Source of the DNA: Chthonomonas sp. UBA2785
Lineage (GTDB): Bacteria; Armatimonadota; Fimbriimonadia; Fimbriimonadales; Fimbriimonadaceae
NCBI GenBank assembly: GCA_002352215.1
Contig: DEIB01000026.1
Span: 1 to 64,000, forward strand
Reading direction: 5' to 3'
DNA: 64,000 bases
Numbering within the stretch: position 1 is the first letter of the stretch; each line of letters opens with the position of its first letter. The notes beneath the pieces were generated by a model, which did not search any database, was not told the DNA's origin, and was given only the letters and a program-made list of their open reading frames with translations. Of this stretch, positions 1 to 8,212 are shown piece after piece. The position numbers were made by a program, and so were the translations under genes.

Positions 1-69
1 GATCGGCTGGCCAGGGGGCCTGAACTCCCGGCCTCTGCCCACTAAACGCGGGTACCTTGCCCCCATACC

Positions 70-1098
70 ATGATCGTCGTGATGCAGCTGGGGGCCACCG
101 AGGCCCAGATTCAAGCCGTCGCCGAAGCCATCCGCGCCAAGGGCCTTGAGCCGCTGGTGATGCCCGGCGATGACCGCACGGCCATCGGCATCCCGGCCAG
201 CCTCACCCCCGACCAGCGCATGACGCTGGAAGGCGTGCTCAGCCGCCTGGAAGGCGTCAACAAGATCAGCGAAACCAGCCACCCCTACAAGCTGGCTTCG
301 CAGGAATACCACCGCGACCCCACGCTCATCCAAGTGGGCGAAGAGAAGATTGGCGCGGGCCACTTTGCCGTGATGGCCGGCCCCTGCAGCGTGGAAGGCT
401 ACGAGGAGTACCGCGAGGCCGCGCTGATGGTGAAGGCGTGCGGCGCACGCATCCTGCGCGGCGGGGCGTTTAAGCCGCGCACGAGTCCGTACTCGTTCCA
501 GGGCCTGCGTGTGGAAGGGCTCAAGATCATCCAGCAAGTGGCGCGCGAAACCGGCCTGGTGACCATCACCGAGGTGATGAGCGCCGACATGGTGGAAGTG
601 GTGGCCGAGCACGTGGACATCCTGCAGATTGGCGCGCGCTCGATGCAGAACTACCCCCTGCTGATTGAGGCCGGCAAGAGCCAGCGCCCGGTGTTCCTGA
701 AGCGCGGCCCCAGCGCCACCATTGACGAGTGGCTGCTGGCGGCGGAATACGTGCTGAACGAGGGCAACCCGAACGTCATCATGTGCGAGCGTGGGATTAT
801 CGCCTTCGACCGCACGTACACGCGCAATCTGCTGGACCTGACGGCGGTGCAGGTGCTGAAGGCGCAGACGCACCTGCCGGTGATTGTGGACCCGAGCCAC
901 GGCACCGGGGTGGCCAAATTTGTGCCCGGCATGGCCAAGGCGGCCATGGTGGCGGGGGCCGATGGGATTATGGTGGAGGTCCACCCGGACCCCGCCGAAG
1001 CCAAAAGCGACGGCAGCCAGACCCTGGACCAGGCGCAGTTTGCCGGGTTGATGGCCGACCTGCGCCGCCTGAGCGACTACGCCGGCGTGAAGTTGTAA
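70..1098 (+). CDS. aroF: 3-deoxy-7-phosphoheptulonate (DAHP) synthase
   Basis: Condenses phosphoenolpyruvate and erythrose 4-phosphate to DAHP, the first step of the shikimate pathway, in the cytoplasm. The 342-residue protein has the layout of Thermotoga-type DAHP synthase: an N-terminal ferredoxin/ACT-like regulatory domain of about 70 residues, then the TIM barrel. Visible family motifs are GPCSVEG, RGGAFKPRTSPYSFQG, FLKRG and DPSHGTG, which supply PEP and metal ligands. The N-terminal domain in this subfamily normally mediates feedback inhibition by aromatic amino acids. The ATG overlaps, as ATGA, the stop of a reading frame open from the window edge (bases 2-73), so an upstream gene may be translationally coupled; too little of it is visible to name. 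The gene stands alone on its downstream side. Confidence 0.96.
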   Translation: MIVVMQLGATEAQIQAVAEAIRAKGLEPLVMPGDDRTAIGIPASLTPDQRMTLEGVLSRLEGVNKISETSHPYKLASQEYHRDPTLIQVGEEKIGAGHFAVMAGPCSVEGYEEYREAALMVKACGARILRGGAFKPRTSPYSFQGLRVEGLKIIQQVARETGLVTITEVMSADMVEVVAEHVDILQIGARSMQNYPLLIEAGKSQRPVFLKRGPSATIDEWLLAAEYVLNEGNPNVIMCERGIIAFDRTYTRNLLDLTAVQVLKAQTHLPVIVDPSHGTGVAKFVPGMAKAAMVAGADGIMVEVHPDPAEAKSDGSQTLDQAQFAGLMADLRRLSDYAGVKL

Positions 1099-1200
1099 AG
1101 GGGGCTAGGGTGCCGATTTTGGAAATGGGTTCCTTTGTGACGGTGTGAAACCGATTCTAATCTGGCGTTGCCAAGATCAGGGGGGCTTATGATTTACCCC

Positions 1201-3957
1201 TCAAGGCCTGATCTTACTAAGATCAACATACTTTTTGAAAATCCCGCTCAGAGAAGTGGCATTTAGTTCCTGCGGGCCGATATTGATCTGTGCCGGATCC
1301 TTTCTTGTGCCGAGGTCAATTTTCCGATCACTGTTAATGACTCGGTTATTGTAAGATTGACGAGCTTCCTTGTAGGTTTTACTTAAGTCTGGCTCATTAG
1401 GGTGATCCCAGGCTAGCTGACGGAGATCATCAAGTCTCTGAAGCCGCTCAATTTCATCTCGAATCTGAGATACGGACTCTTTGAGAAACTGAGCTAGAAG
1501 CAACCTAATCTCAGGATCACCAGCTCTGGCTTGCTCTTTGAGTTCATCGAGAAGCTGCTTGCGCTTTGATATATCACTAACACTGTGTAAAGCGAGTGCA
1601 AGGGGTCGGGCTACTACTATGCCCAGATCAATAGCACCCCGCAAACTGCGTGAGAATAGAACAAGTTCTTCAAGCCATTGAACTCGTGTTTGGCTGACTT
1701 GAAACATGTACACTGCGTTGGCAAACGCTCTTGCTAACGTTTGAATCAGATCCCTGTCTGCCAAAGGGGCTGGAAAGAGTCTCTTAAGTTGATCGAGCCT
1801 AGTGTTTCTTTCATCATCGCTCAAGAGTTTCCCAACCGTAATCCTGTAGGCGTGCGCCAATACCACGTTGAGCCCGAGAATATCGCGATGCTCGCTGTAT
1901 AAGAATTTAACTTCGTCCAGGGTGTCGCTAAGTAGTGAATCGTCACTCATCTCGGACAAAGAATTCGTGAGTGCTCTGGCTAGAGCTAATACTACTTCAT
2001 GTGTGTTTGAGTGTGATACTGATAGTTCTCTCAGAGCTTTAAGTGCGCCCTTTCCCCTTGCCGTTGTTTCCATATCGAAAGTGATGGCAAAGAGAGCTTG
2101 TGCGCTAAGTCTTGCGAAAACGTTCTGAAAGTCAGGGATTTCGTCGGATATTGTACTTACGTGCGACTGAATGATAGCTCGGTCTTCAGAAGTACTGGCT
2201 GCGGTGTATTCAGCTGCAAGAATGTGTCCGAGTGCTTGGGATCGTACTCCTTCTGGAACGTTTCGCGGGACTTGACGGAGAAGCTCTATCCCATCATGTT
2301 CCAGAAAGTTGGTTGCCGCCCGTTGCAAAAGGTCCACTAGTTTGTCATGAAGACTACCTTCAATGCGACCTGAAAAGTCCGGACTCGACCAAAGGCATTG
2401 CAAGACCTGCTTGGTATCTCCTTTCGCATCCTCATCATTTATCGAAAGTGCGCGTCCGGCGAGTCTTTCTAAGATGTATAGCTCGGCAAGAGTATCCGGT
2501 TCATGACTCGGGAGGTAGCCATCGAGAAATCCACCCCCTAGACCGCCAACGGTTTGGCACTGAGCGTGGTCTCTTTGCCCCCTGCGGGGTGTCAAGCCTT
2601 CTAGGCAGGTAACACTATCTAACCACCCCACGTGCACTCCCTTGAGAGCGCATGCGGCGGTTGCGAGGTTTGCATGGAGCCCATCAATGTTATGGGGTAC
2701 CCATCGCTGCTTGATCTCGTGGTCAAGTACCATAGCGGCGAGGTCTTGAGCGGTCCAGTTAGGTCGGTAGTCGCCGCCATGAACAGCATTCACGAGAAAC
2801 TGAGCAAAAAGCGGACGGCGCTTCGGGTCGGCCCGCTCGAGGGCATCGGCTAGAGCTTCCGGGGTCCACTCGGCTGGGAGCTCTACGTTGCGAGCGAGTT
2901 CTTTTAATAGATCCACTGCGCCCTTATGACTCATCGTGCCGAGGTCAAGGTGCGGGCCTCCGGTTGGTCCGGTCCCGAGCTGGACGTCGGACCTGGGCTG
3001 GTACCGCCCTTCGACCGCCTGCAGCTCGGACCACCACGTGCCAATCGGATTACGCTCAACGACCAGAACTCGTATCTTGTGCCCTTTTCGCTTACCAATA
3101 AGACCGTCTAATGCGTTCTTCAGATTTCCGGATCGGCGGAGTGCATAGTCCACGATGATGAATGTATCCTGGTGGATGTTCCACTCGTCCCAGCGATCGA
3201 AAGGAGTAGCTTTGTTGAGGAAGCCCGCACGGAAGCCATTCTCTAAGGCCCTTTCCATGGCCCACAGTCCTAGGCGGCTCTTGCCGCTACCGGCTGCTCC
3301 CACCATGAGCAACCACGCAACCGCCTGATCGCTCTTCAAGAACTCCAATAGAAGTTCTTTCTCTGCCTCTCTTCCGACCAAAGGAATATCGTTGTTCGCG
3401 TAAAAGTAGTCATTGTTTGCAATCGGTTCAGGACGCTCAATGGGTGGAGCGCCAATCTCTTTAACGTTCTCTTGTAATTCTGCCATGCGGGGCATGATGT
3501 ACTCCGCAAACCAATTCCAGTAATTCTGATCGATCTGTTGGAGCTCGAGGATCACCCGGTCGGCTTCTTCGACCGCAATCGCTTCCAGCACTTTCATCCA
3601 GTCAAGCTGAAGTTGGTCGAACTGAGGGGTTTCTGGCCACCTATCTTGCGCGATTGTGCGAGCCGTGTTGTAGGGATCCCGTACGTCGCGAATGAAGTTG
3701 TTCATCACACGGTCGCGCTCCGCCTGGTCTTTGGCAGCTTTGAGCTGCGCGGCGACTCCCAAAGCAGTCACCGCTGTAAAGATGAGGATGGGGACTACCG
3801 GAGCCCCCATAAAAGCCGCCAACCCGCATGTTGCGAACCCGGGAATCGCGCTGAGTACCTTCACAGTGCGATCGGCAGTGTCTGCGACACCGCCCATGCT
3901 GCCAAGGTCTCTCGCAACATTCGAGAGTGAGGCCGTTAGGTCAATCTTCCTTCCCAT
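1201..3957 (-). CDS. Membrane-anchored STAND-type P-loop ATPase with helical C-terminal repeats
   Basis: The 918-residue protein has an N-terminal hydrophobic hairpin (about residues 35-72), a coiled/linker region, then a nucleotide-binding module opened by LVGREAEKELLL. The Walker A motif GAAGSGKS lies near residues 220-227 and a Walker B-like TFIIVDYA near 265-272, followed by VLVVERN and WW. The VDYA...ER...WW pattern is typical of bacterial STAND NTPases. Residues from about 480 on are predominantly helical and TPR/HEAT-like, the usual sensor layout of this class. No enzymatic effector domain is recognised, so the membrane hairpin could be the effector. The gene is visibly AT-richer than both neighbours and stands alone, suggesting horizontal acquisition. 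Many STAND proteins act in antiviral defence or signalling; a defence role here is inference only. The ATG start has no convincing Shine-Dalgarno sequence. Confidence 0.8.
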   Translation of the reverse strand: MGRKIDLTASLSNVARDLGSMGGVADTADRTVKVLSAIPGFATCGLAAFMGAPVVPILIFTAVTALGVAAQLKAAKDQAERDRVMNNFIRDVRDPYNTARTIAQDRWPETPQFDQLQLDWMKVLEAIAVEEADRVILELQQIDQNYWNWFAEYIMPRMAELQENVKEIGAPPIERPEPIANNDYFYANNDIPLVGREAEKELLLEFLKSDQAVAWLLMVGAAGSGKSRLGLWAMERALENGFRAGFLNKATPFDRWDEWNIHQDTFIIVDYALRRSGNLKNALDGLIGKRKGHKIRVLVVERNPIGTWWSELQAVEGRYQPRSDVQLGTGPTGGPHLDLGTMSHKGAVDLLKELARNVELPAEWTPEALADALERADPKRRPLFAQFLVNAVHGGDYRPNWTAQDLAAMVLDHEIKQRWVPHNIDGLHANLATAACALKGVHVGWLDSVTCLEGLTPRRGQRDHAQCQTVGGLGGGFLDGYLPSHEPDTLAELYILERLAGRALSINDEDAKGDTKQVLQCLWSSPDFSGRIEGSLHDKLVDLLQRAATNFLEHDGIELLRQVPRNVPEGVRSQALGHILAAEYTAASTSEDRAIIQSHVSTISDEIPDFQNVFARLSAQALFAITFDMETTARGKGALKALRELSVSHSNTHEVVLALARALTNSLSEMSDDSLLSDTLDEVKFLYSEHRDILGLNVVLAHAYRITVGKLLSDDERNTRLDQLKRLFPAPLADRDLIQTLARAFANAVYMFQVSQTRVQWLEELVLFSRSLRGAIDLGIVVARPLALALHSVSDISKRKQLLDELKEQARAGDPEIRLLLAQFLKESVSQIRDEIERLQRLDDLRQLAWDHPNEPDLSKTYKEARQSYNNRVINSDRKIDLGTRKDPAQINIGPQELNATSLSGIFKKYVDLSKIRP

Positions 3958-4046
3958 TGCGAGACATTCATTTTGACACGGCTACTGGGAGAAAGCTCTC
4001 TTGTAACAGCCTTGATTGTCCCATGGGCTTTCCCGCAATCCTTAAG

Positions 4047-5435
4047 CTATGGCGTCTCCTTGGGCACCCAGCGGGCGCTACCGTCCCACGCCATGTTCAC
4101 CTGGCCGTAGGGCGTGTCGAGGAAGCCCATAAAGGTCGTCGAAGGGTTCTCGATCTCGTTGCGCAGCTTGCCGTCGCCCAGGTAGACGATGCCGTCCATG
4201 GCCGAAGGATCTCGCAAGTAGGGTTTGAGGGCCTCTTGCCAGCCCTTGTTCTCGGGAGTCGCCCCATCATGGTCCGCACTAAATAGCATGGCGGCCACAG
4301 CCACCATCTTGGCGCGGTTCATGGCGTTCAGCTGCACATTGCCACGAACATAGGCCTCGTAATCGGAAAGTGGCAGTTCCGAAATGCGTCGGACAAAAAG
4401 CTGCTCATTCCGGACGAACCATGCCACATTCGGCTGATTCATCGCATCATAGGTGGTGCCCACCAGAGCGTAAAGGCTCGAGCTTCGCATGTCGGCCGCA
4501 ATGCGGGCGCTGGAATCTAATTCATGGGGCAGGCGAGTTTCGGAGCTTGCTTGGGCGGTCAGAACACTCCCTCGTGCCTGTGGCGCCTGTTGGTTCCGGC
4601 CTTCAATCCAAGCGGAAAAGGTGGTGGCAATCTCGGAGTCCGCTTCTTGACGAACTTGTAGCGGGCGGGCACCAGGGAGGGAACGAGATGCAGCCTCCTC
4701 CATTGAGATGGGGGTCAGTGTTTGTGCTTTCGCATCCAGTAGTAACCACTGAGGTCGTCCGCTCCCGGTGCTACTCATCACCACAAATTGAGATGGGTTG
4801 GGGGTCAAGGTCACCGTGTTCTCAGCGACCTCGGAGGTCAACGACTTGCGTTCGCCATTCCAGTTCATAATCCAGAATCGACCCTCAAACTGAGTCAGGA
4901 TCTCCTGGTCGTTGAGCACCCATGCGTCCTCATTCTCGGGCAGATCGAGAGTCCGGCTTGTTCGACAGTCATAGGCAATCTGCTTGGTCTGGCGATCACT
5001 CGCAAAAATGGCCCCTACGGTGCCAAAGACGACAATATCGCCCGCGGCATGGGTCATCGTGACTCCGGGCATAGTGGGCAAGAACCCGTCCTTCAAGTGG
5101 TGGACCTTGCCCGTCGCCAGATTAAAAAGGGAGTAGCTAAGTTGGCGCTCCACCGGCCTCGGCGGATTGGTCATGGCATCTTCAGGCGTCCGGCGGCGAT
5201 GAGTCACAAGAGCCCAACCCGAGGAGCCGGGGGCAACGTTCACGTTGGTCACGTAATCGAAGGCACCCAACGGGGTCGGCGCCCCCACCACATATGCCTT
5301 CTCTCCGGCGCGGAATGCATCCGCTCGCCAGGGGATCCCAAACTCGCTTTGGGCAAGGACCGAAGTAGCCGCGAGGAGCGAGCCCAAGATGATGCTGGTT
5401 CTCATGAGAGTCGGTTTTAGGGTTCTCTGCTTCAC
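4047..5435 (-). CDS. Secreted protein of a four-member tandem family, copy 4
   Basis: Last gene of a four-gene same-strand array. It has an N-terminal signal peptide (hydrophobic core near residues 12-28, ending SVLAQ), a beta-rich middle starting with the family motif ADAFRAGEKAYVV, and a conserved C-terminal segment with the pattern FSADHDG..PEN.GW..ALKPYLRD, then YLGDGK and DTPYGQVNMAWDGSARWVPK. That C-terminal pattern resembles the globular part of DUF1559/type II pseudopilins, but no N-terminal pilin helix is present. The GTG start overlaps the stop of the preceding copy by GTGA, implying translational coupling; an in-frame ATG at 5405 directly before the signal peptide is the alternative. 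Function unknown; export to the envelope or outside is likely. Confidence 0.75.
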   Translation of the reverse strand: MKQRTLKPTLMRTSIILGSLLAATSVLAQSEFGIPWRADAFRAGEKAYVVGAPTPLGAFDYVTNVNVAPGSSGWALVTHRRRTPEDAMTNPPRPVERQLSYSLFNLATGKVHHLKDGFLPTMPGVTMTHAAGDIVVFGTVGAIFASDRQTKQIAYDCRTSRTLDLPENEDAWVLNDQEILTQFEGRFWIMNWNGERKSLTSEVAENTVTLTPNPSQFVVMSSTGSGRPQWLLLDAKAQTLTPISMEEAASRSLPGARPLQVRQEADSEIATTFSAWIEGRNQQAPQARGSVLTAQASSETRLPHELDSSARIAADMRSSSLYALVGTTYDAMNQPNVAWFVRNEQLFVRRISELPLSDYEAYVRGNVQLNAMNRAKMVAVAAMLFSADHDGATPENKGWQEALKPYLRDPSAMDGIVYLGDGKLRNEIENPSTTFMGFLDTPYGQVNMAWDGSARWVPKETP

Positions 5436-6805
5436 GGCGTCACCTTCGGCACCCAGCGGACGCTGCTGTCGTAGGAGATGTTCGCACGGCCGTAGGGGGT
5501 GTCAATGAACCCCATCACCCCTCGCAAGTCCTGCACCTCGGTCAATCGCTCCCCGTTGCCCAGGTACGTCACCCGCTCCAGAATCGTGTTGTTCTTAAGA
5601 TAGGGGGCCGCCGCCTCTCGCCACCCCACGTTCTCCGGCAGGCGGTCGTCGTTGTCCGCGCTAAAGATATTCAGCGCCACCCCTGCTTGCTTCGCCATGT
5701 TCATGGCCCGGTTCTGGACAAACCGCGCGATGTACTTAGCGTAATCGGCCAGCGGCATCTCCTCCACCGCCCGCACAAACATCATCCGGTCGCGCACGTA
5801 CCACGCGGCGCCCAAGTTACGCCCGACTCCGGCGGCGTAGCCGGCCGGAACTCCGTACCGGAACTGGACGAGATCGCCCGCAATCACCGCGCGCGAATCT
5901 AGCTCGTGCGGTAGTCGGCCATCCGGCAACCCCCATATGAAGGTGGGGCTCGCAAAGTCTAGAAATTCCTCACCCTCGGGGTTGGCAAACCACGCCGCGT
6001 AAGTCTCCGGGCGATCCGGCTCCGGCAGAAACATGAGGCCCGGCGGTGAACCAACGAGATCATAAGCCTTGAGAACCGTATCGTCGTCGGCGGGTTCAAT
6101 CCGTCCCGAGTTGATGTCCAGAAGGTGCCAAGTCATTCGGCGCGGTTCACTTAGACTTCGCTGTTCACTTAGTACGCCCATAATGAAGCGGCCAGGTTCA
6201 CCCACCGAATGGACTTGGCTCGGCACTTGGTTCAACGGGATGGGGCGGCGTTCACCGCTCCAGTTCAGCAGCGACATTTGCCCATCGCGGTGAATAAGGA
6301 ACCAGTTCTCGTCTACCACGAAGGCTTGCTTTGCGTCGCGCAGTTCCAAGATTCGGCCGGTTTGCACGTTGATGGCGCAGTGAAAGGGCTCCCAGGTCGC
6401 AACCCTAGGATCGGGTGAGACATGCAGGATCACAACGTTCCCCACACCGCTTTCGAGGGTGCGACCCCCCGAAGGGATCGTGTCGGGAATGGGACGGACC
6501 ATGTTCCGACCCGGGTGGAACAGGCTGGCTTCTGTGGGTCGCATGAAGTCTGCCTCGGTGATGTGGGCGGCCGCATCTTGGGCGCGCCGTCCTCGGTGCT
6601 GCACCAGCATCCATCCGGATCCATCGTATGCCTTCTGTATGTCTACAACGTAATCAAACGCCGCGACCGGGCGGGGCGGGGCGACCACATACGCCTTGTC
6701 GCCGCTACGGAAGGCGTCAATCTCCGGGTGGAGGACGGTTTGCGCGGGGGCGGTAAGGGCCGCGCAAAGCAGCGCCAGGGCCAGGGTGGGGCGGTTCAGT
6801 TTCAT
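5432..6805 (-). CDS. Secreted protein of a four-member tandem family, copy 3
   Basis: 457-residue paralogue of its neighbours, with signal peptide MKLNRPTLALALLCAALTAP, the motif IDAFRSGDKAYVV, a beta-rich centre, and the shared C-terminus FSADNDDRLPENVGW, YLGNGE and DTPYGRANISYDSSVRWVPK. The start at 6805 is chosen because GAAGGAGAG lies just upstream at Shine-Dalgarno distance; a seven-codon longer frame would translate that ribosome-binding site. The first codons are nearly identical at DNA level to those of the next copy (6829-8187), so duplication or gene conversion is recent there. The stop codon overlaps the start of the next gene in the array. No enzymatic motif is recognised. Confidence 0.78.
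   Translation of the reverse strand: MKLNRPTLALALLCAALTAPAQTVLHPEIDAFRSGDKAYVVAPPRPVAAFDYVVDIQKAYDGSGWMLVQHRGRRAQDAAAHITEADFMRPTEASLFHPGRNMVRPIPDTIPSGGRTLESGVGNVVILHVSPDPRVATWEPFHCAINVQTGRILELRDAKQAFVVDENWFLIHRDGQMSLLNWSGERRPIPLNQVPSQVHSVGEPGRFIMGVLSEQRSLSEPRRMTWHLLDINSGRIEPADDDTVLKAYDLVGSPPGLMFLPEPDRPETYAAWFANPEGEEFLDFASPTFIWGLPDGRLPHELDSRAVIAGDLVQFRYGVPAGYAAGVGRNLGAAWYVRDRMMFVRAVEEMPLADYAKYIARFVQNRAMNMAKQAGVALNIFSADNDDRLPENVGWREAAAPYLKNNTILERVTYLGNGERLTEVQDLRGVMGFIDTPYGRANISYDSSVRWVPKVTP
6759..6805 (-). repeat. 47-bp exact direct repeat, unit A (signal-peptide coding region)
   Basis: These 47 bases, covering the first codons of copy 3, are identical to 8141-8187 at the start of copy 2, synonymous positions included. 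Upstream and downstream of the block the two genes diverge. This fits recent duplication or gene conversion between tandem paralogues. Confidence 0.9.
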
Positions 6806-6828
6806 CTCTCTCTCCTTCAAAATCAAAG

Positions 6829-8187
6829 CTACGGGGTCTCCTTCGGCACCCAGCGGATGCTGCCATCCCAGCGCATGTTGGCCCGCCCGTAGGGCGTATC
6901 CAAGAACCCCATGTTGCCTGTAGTGATGTCTTGGATCTCGTTGATGCGCTCGCCATTGCCAAGGTAAACGATTCCATCTAGCGTGCTCTTGTCCTTAAGA
7001 TACGGCGTCACCGCATCTCGCCACCCGGCATTTTCGGGCATCTGGTCGTCGTGGTCGGCACTATAGATGAAGAGCCCGATGGCCATCTGCTTGGCCTGCC
7101 GCATGGCGCGTTCTTGGACCAAGCGGCGCACGTATTGCTCGTATTCGGCCAGCGACATCGGCACCACATCGCGCAAAAAGAGCTGGTGGTCGCGCAGGAA
7201 CCACACCACGCCTCCTTTCGAGGTGGCGGCATTCAATATCCCGGCCGGCACGTACCACCCGTTATCCCGAATATCCCCGGAAATGCGGGCCTGAGAATCC
7301 AGTTCGTGGGGCATCCGGCTTTCGGATGTGGCTTGCATAATGCCCGGGCCATGCAGTGAGATGGGCGACTCCCTGCCGTTCGAACGAAGCCACGCGGTTT
7401 GCAGGCCGGGGGCATCGCTCGAAGGCTGACTCTGCACGGCCAGTGCGGGGTGCGCTTCGAAGAGAAGCTTCTCGGCGGCTTCCGACGAAATTGAGGCGAC
7501 TTGGTTTATCTTAAAGTCAATGGTCTGCCAGTTCACCGCTCCGCCCTGCCCCTTTAAGCGCATGAGGAAGAGGGTGGGCTCGCTCGTTCGCCGGATGTCG
7601 GTGCTCCAGCCCTGGAAGTCGAGCGGCTGAGGGTTACCGCTCCAGGAATACAAGAAGTGTCCTTCGGGTTCCACGACGAAGAAGCGCTCGTTGTCCACTA
7701 CCCAGGCGCGGGATTTCGCGGGAAGCCGCATGGTCTGGCCGGTATCGCACCGGATCGCCCAGAATTGCGGGACGAACTCACGAATGGAGCCAACAATGAC
7801 GGTGTTCTCACCGCCGGACATGATGCTCCACTCTTTGGGCGGCGTGTTCAGCTCGGGGGGGAAGGGGCGGGTCTGCCGGGTGGCGGGGTTATAGAAGCTC
7901 AGTTGCGTGGCGGGGGGCGTGTCCAGTTGCGGGTGGGTGGCTGTGTCCTGGGCAATGCGCGCGCGATGCTCTATAAGGAGCCAAGGGCAGGGCTCCATGC
8001 ATTCCTTGACTGAGAGGATGAAGTCAAAGGCCTCGACAGGGCGGGTGGGGGCAAGGAGGTAGGCGCTGTCTCCTGCCCGGAAGGCATCGGCCTCCGGGTG
8101 GAGCATGGGCTGCACGCCCGTTTGGGCCGGGGCGAACAGTGCCGCGCAAAGCAGCGCCAGGGCCAGGGTGGGGCGGTTCAGTTTCAT
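6829..8187 (-). CDS. Secreted protein of a four-member tandem family, copy 2
   Basis: 452 residues with signal peptide MKLNRPTLALALLCAALFAP, then ADAFRAGDSAYLL, a divergent beta-rich middle, and the conserved C-terminal module YSADHDDQMPENAGW, PYLKDKS, YLGNGE and DTPYGRANMRWDGSIRWVPKETP. An AGGAGA Shine-Dalgarno sequence sits five bases before the ATG. It lies 23 bases upstream of the next copy's start, so it is part of the same transcription unit. Within the family the C-terminal ~120 residues are much better conserved than the middle, which suggests a common anchoring or assembly module attached to a variable secreted domain. Function unknown. Confidence 0.78.
   Translation of the reverse strand: MKLNRPTLALALLCAALFAPAQTGVQPMLHPEADAFRAGDSAYLLAPTRPVEAFDFILSVKECMEPCPWLLIEHRARIAQDTATHPQLDTPPATQLSFYNPATRQTRPFPPELNTPPKEWSIMSGGENTVIVGSIREFVPQFWAIRCDTGQTMRLPAKSRAWVVDNERFFVVEPEGHFLYSWSGNPQPLDFQGWSTDIRRTSEPTLFLMRLKGQGGAVNWQTIDFKINQVASISSEAAEKLLFEAHPALAVQSQPSSDAPGLQTAWLRSNGRESPISLHGPGIMQATSESRMPHELDSQARISGDIRDNGWYVPAGILNAATSKGGVVWFLRDHQLFLRDVVPMSLAEYEQYVRRLVQERAMRQAKQMAIGLFIYSADHDDQMPENAGWRDAVTPYLKDKSTLDGIVYLGNGERINEIQDITTGNMGFLDTPYGRANMRWDGSIRWVPKETP
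8141..8187 (-). repeat. 47-bp exact direct repeat, unit B (signal-peptide coding region)
   Basis: Second unit of the identical 47-base block described at 6759-6805. It encodes the start of the signal peptide of copy 2. Immediately upstream the Shine-Dalgarno regions of the two genes differ, so the identity stops at the start codon. Confidence 0.9.
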
Positions 8188-8212
8188 GAGAGTCTCCTAG
8201 AATTCGTGGGGG

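Noticed and set aside
1..69. tRNA-like or riboswitch-like fold at the window start
   Set aside because: No acceptor/T-loop pattern or CCA; more likely the end of a cut-off coding region (a frame open to 73 overlaps aroF as ATGA).
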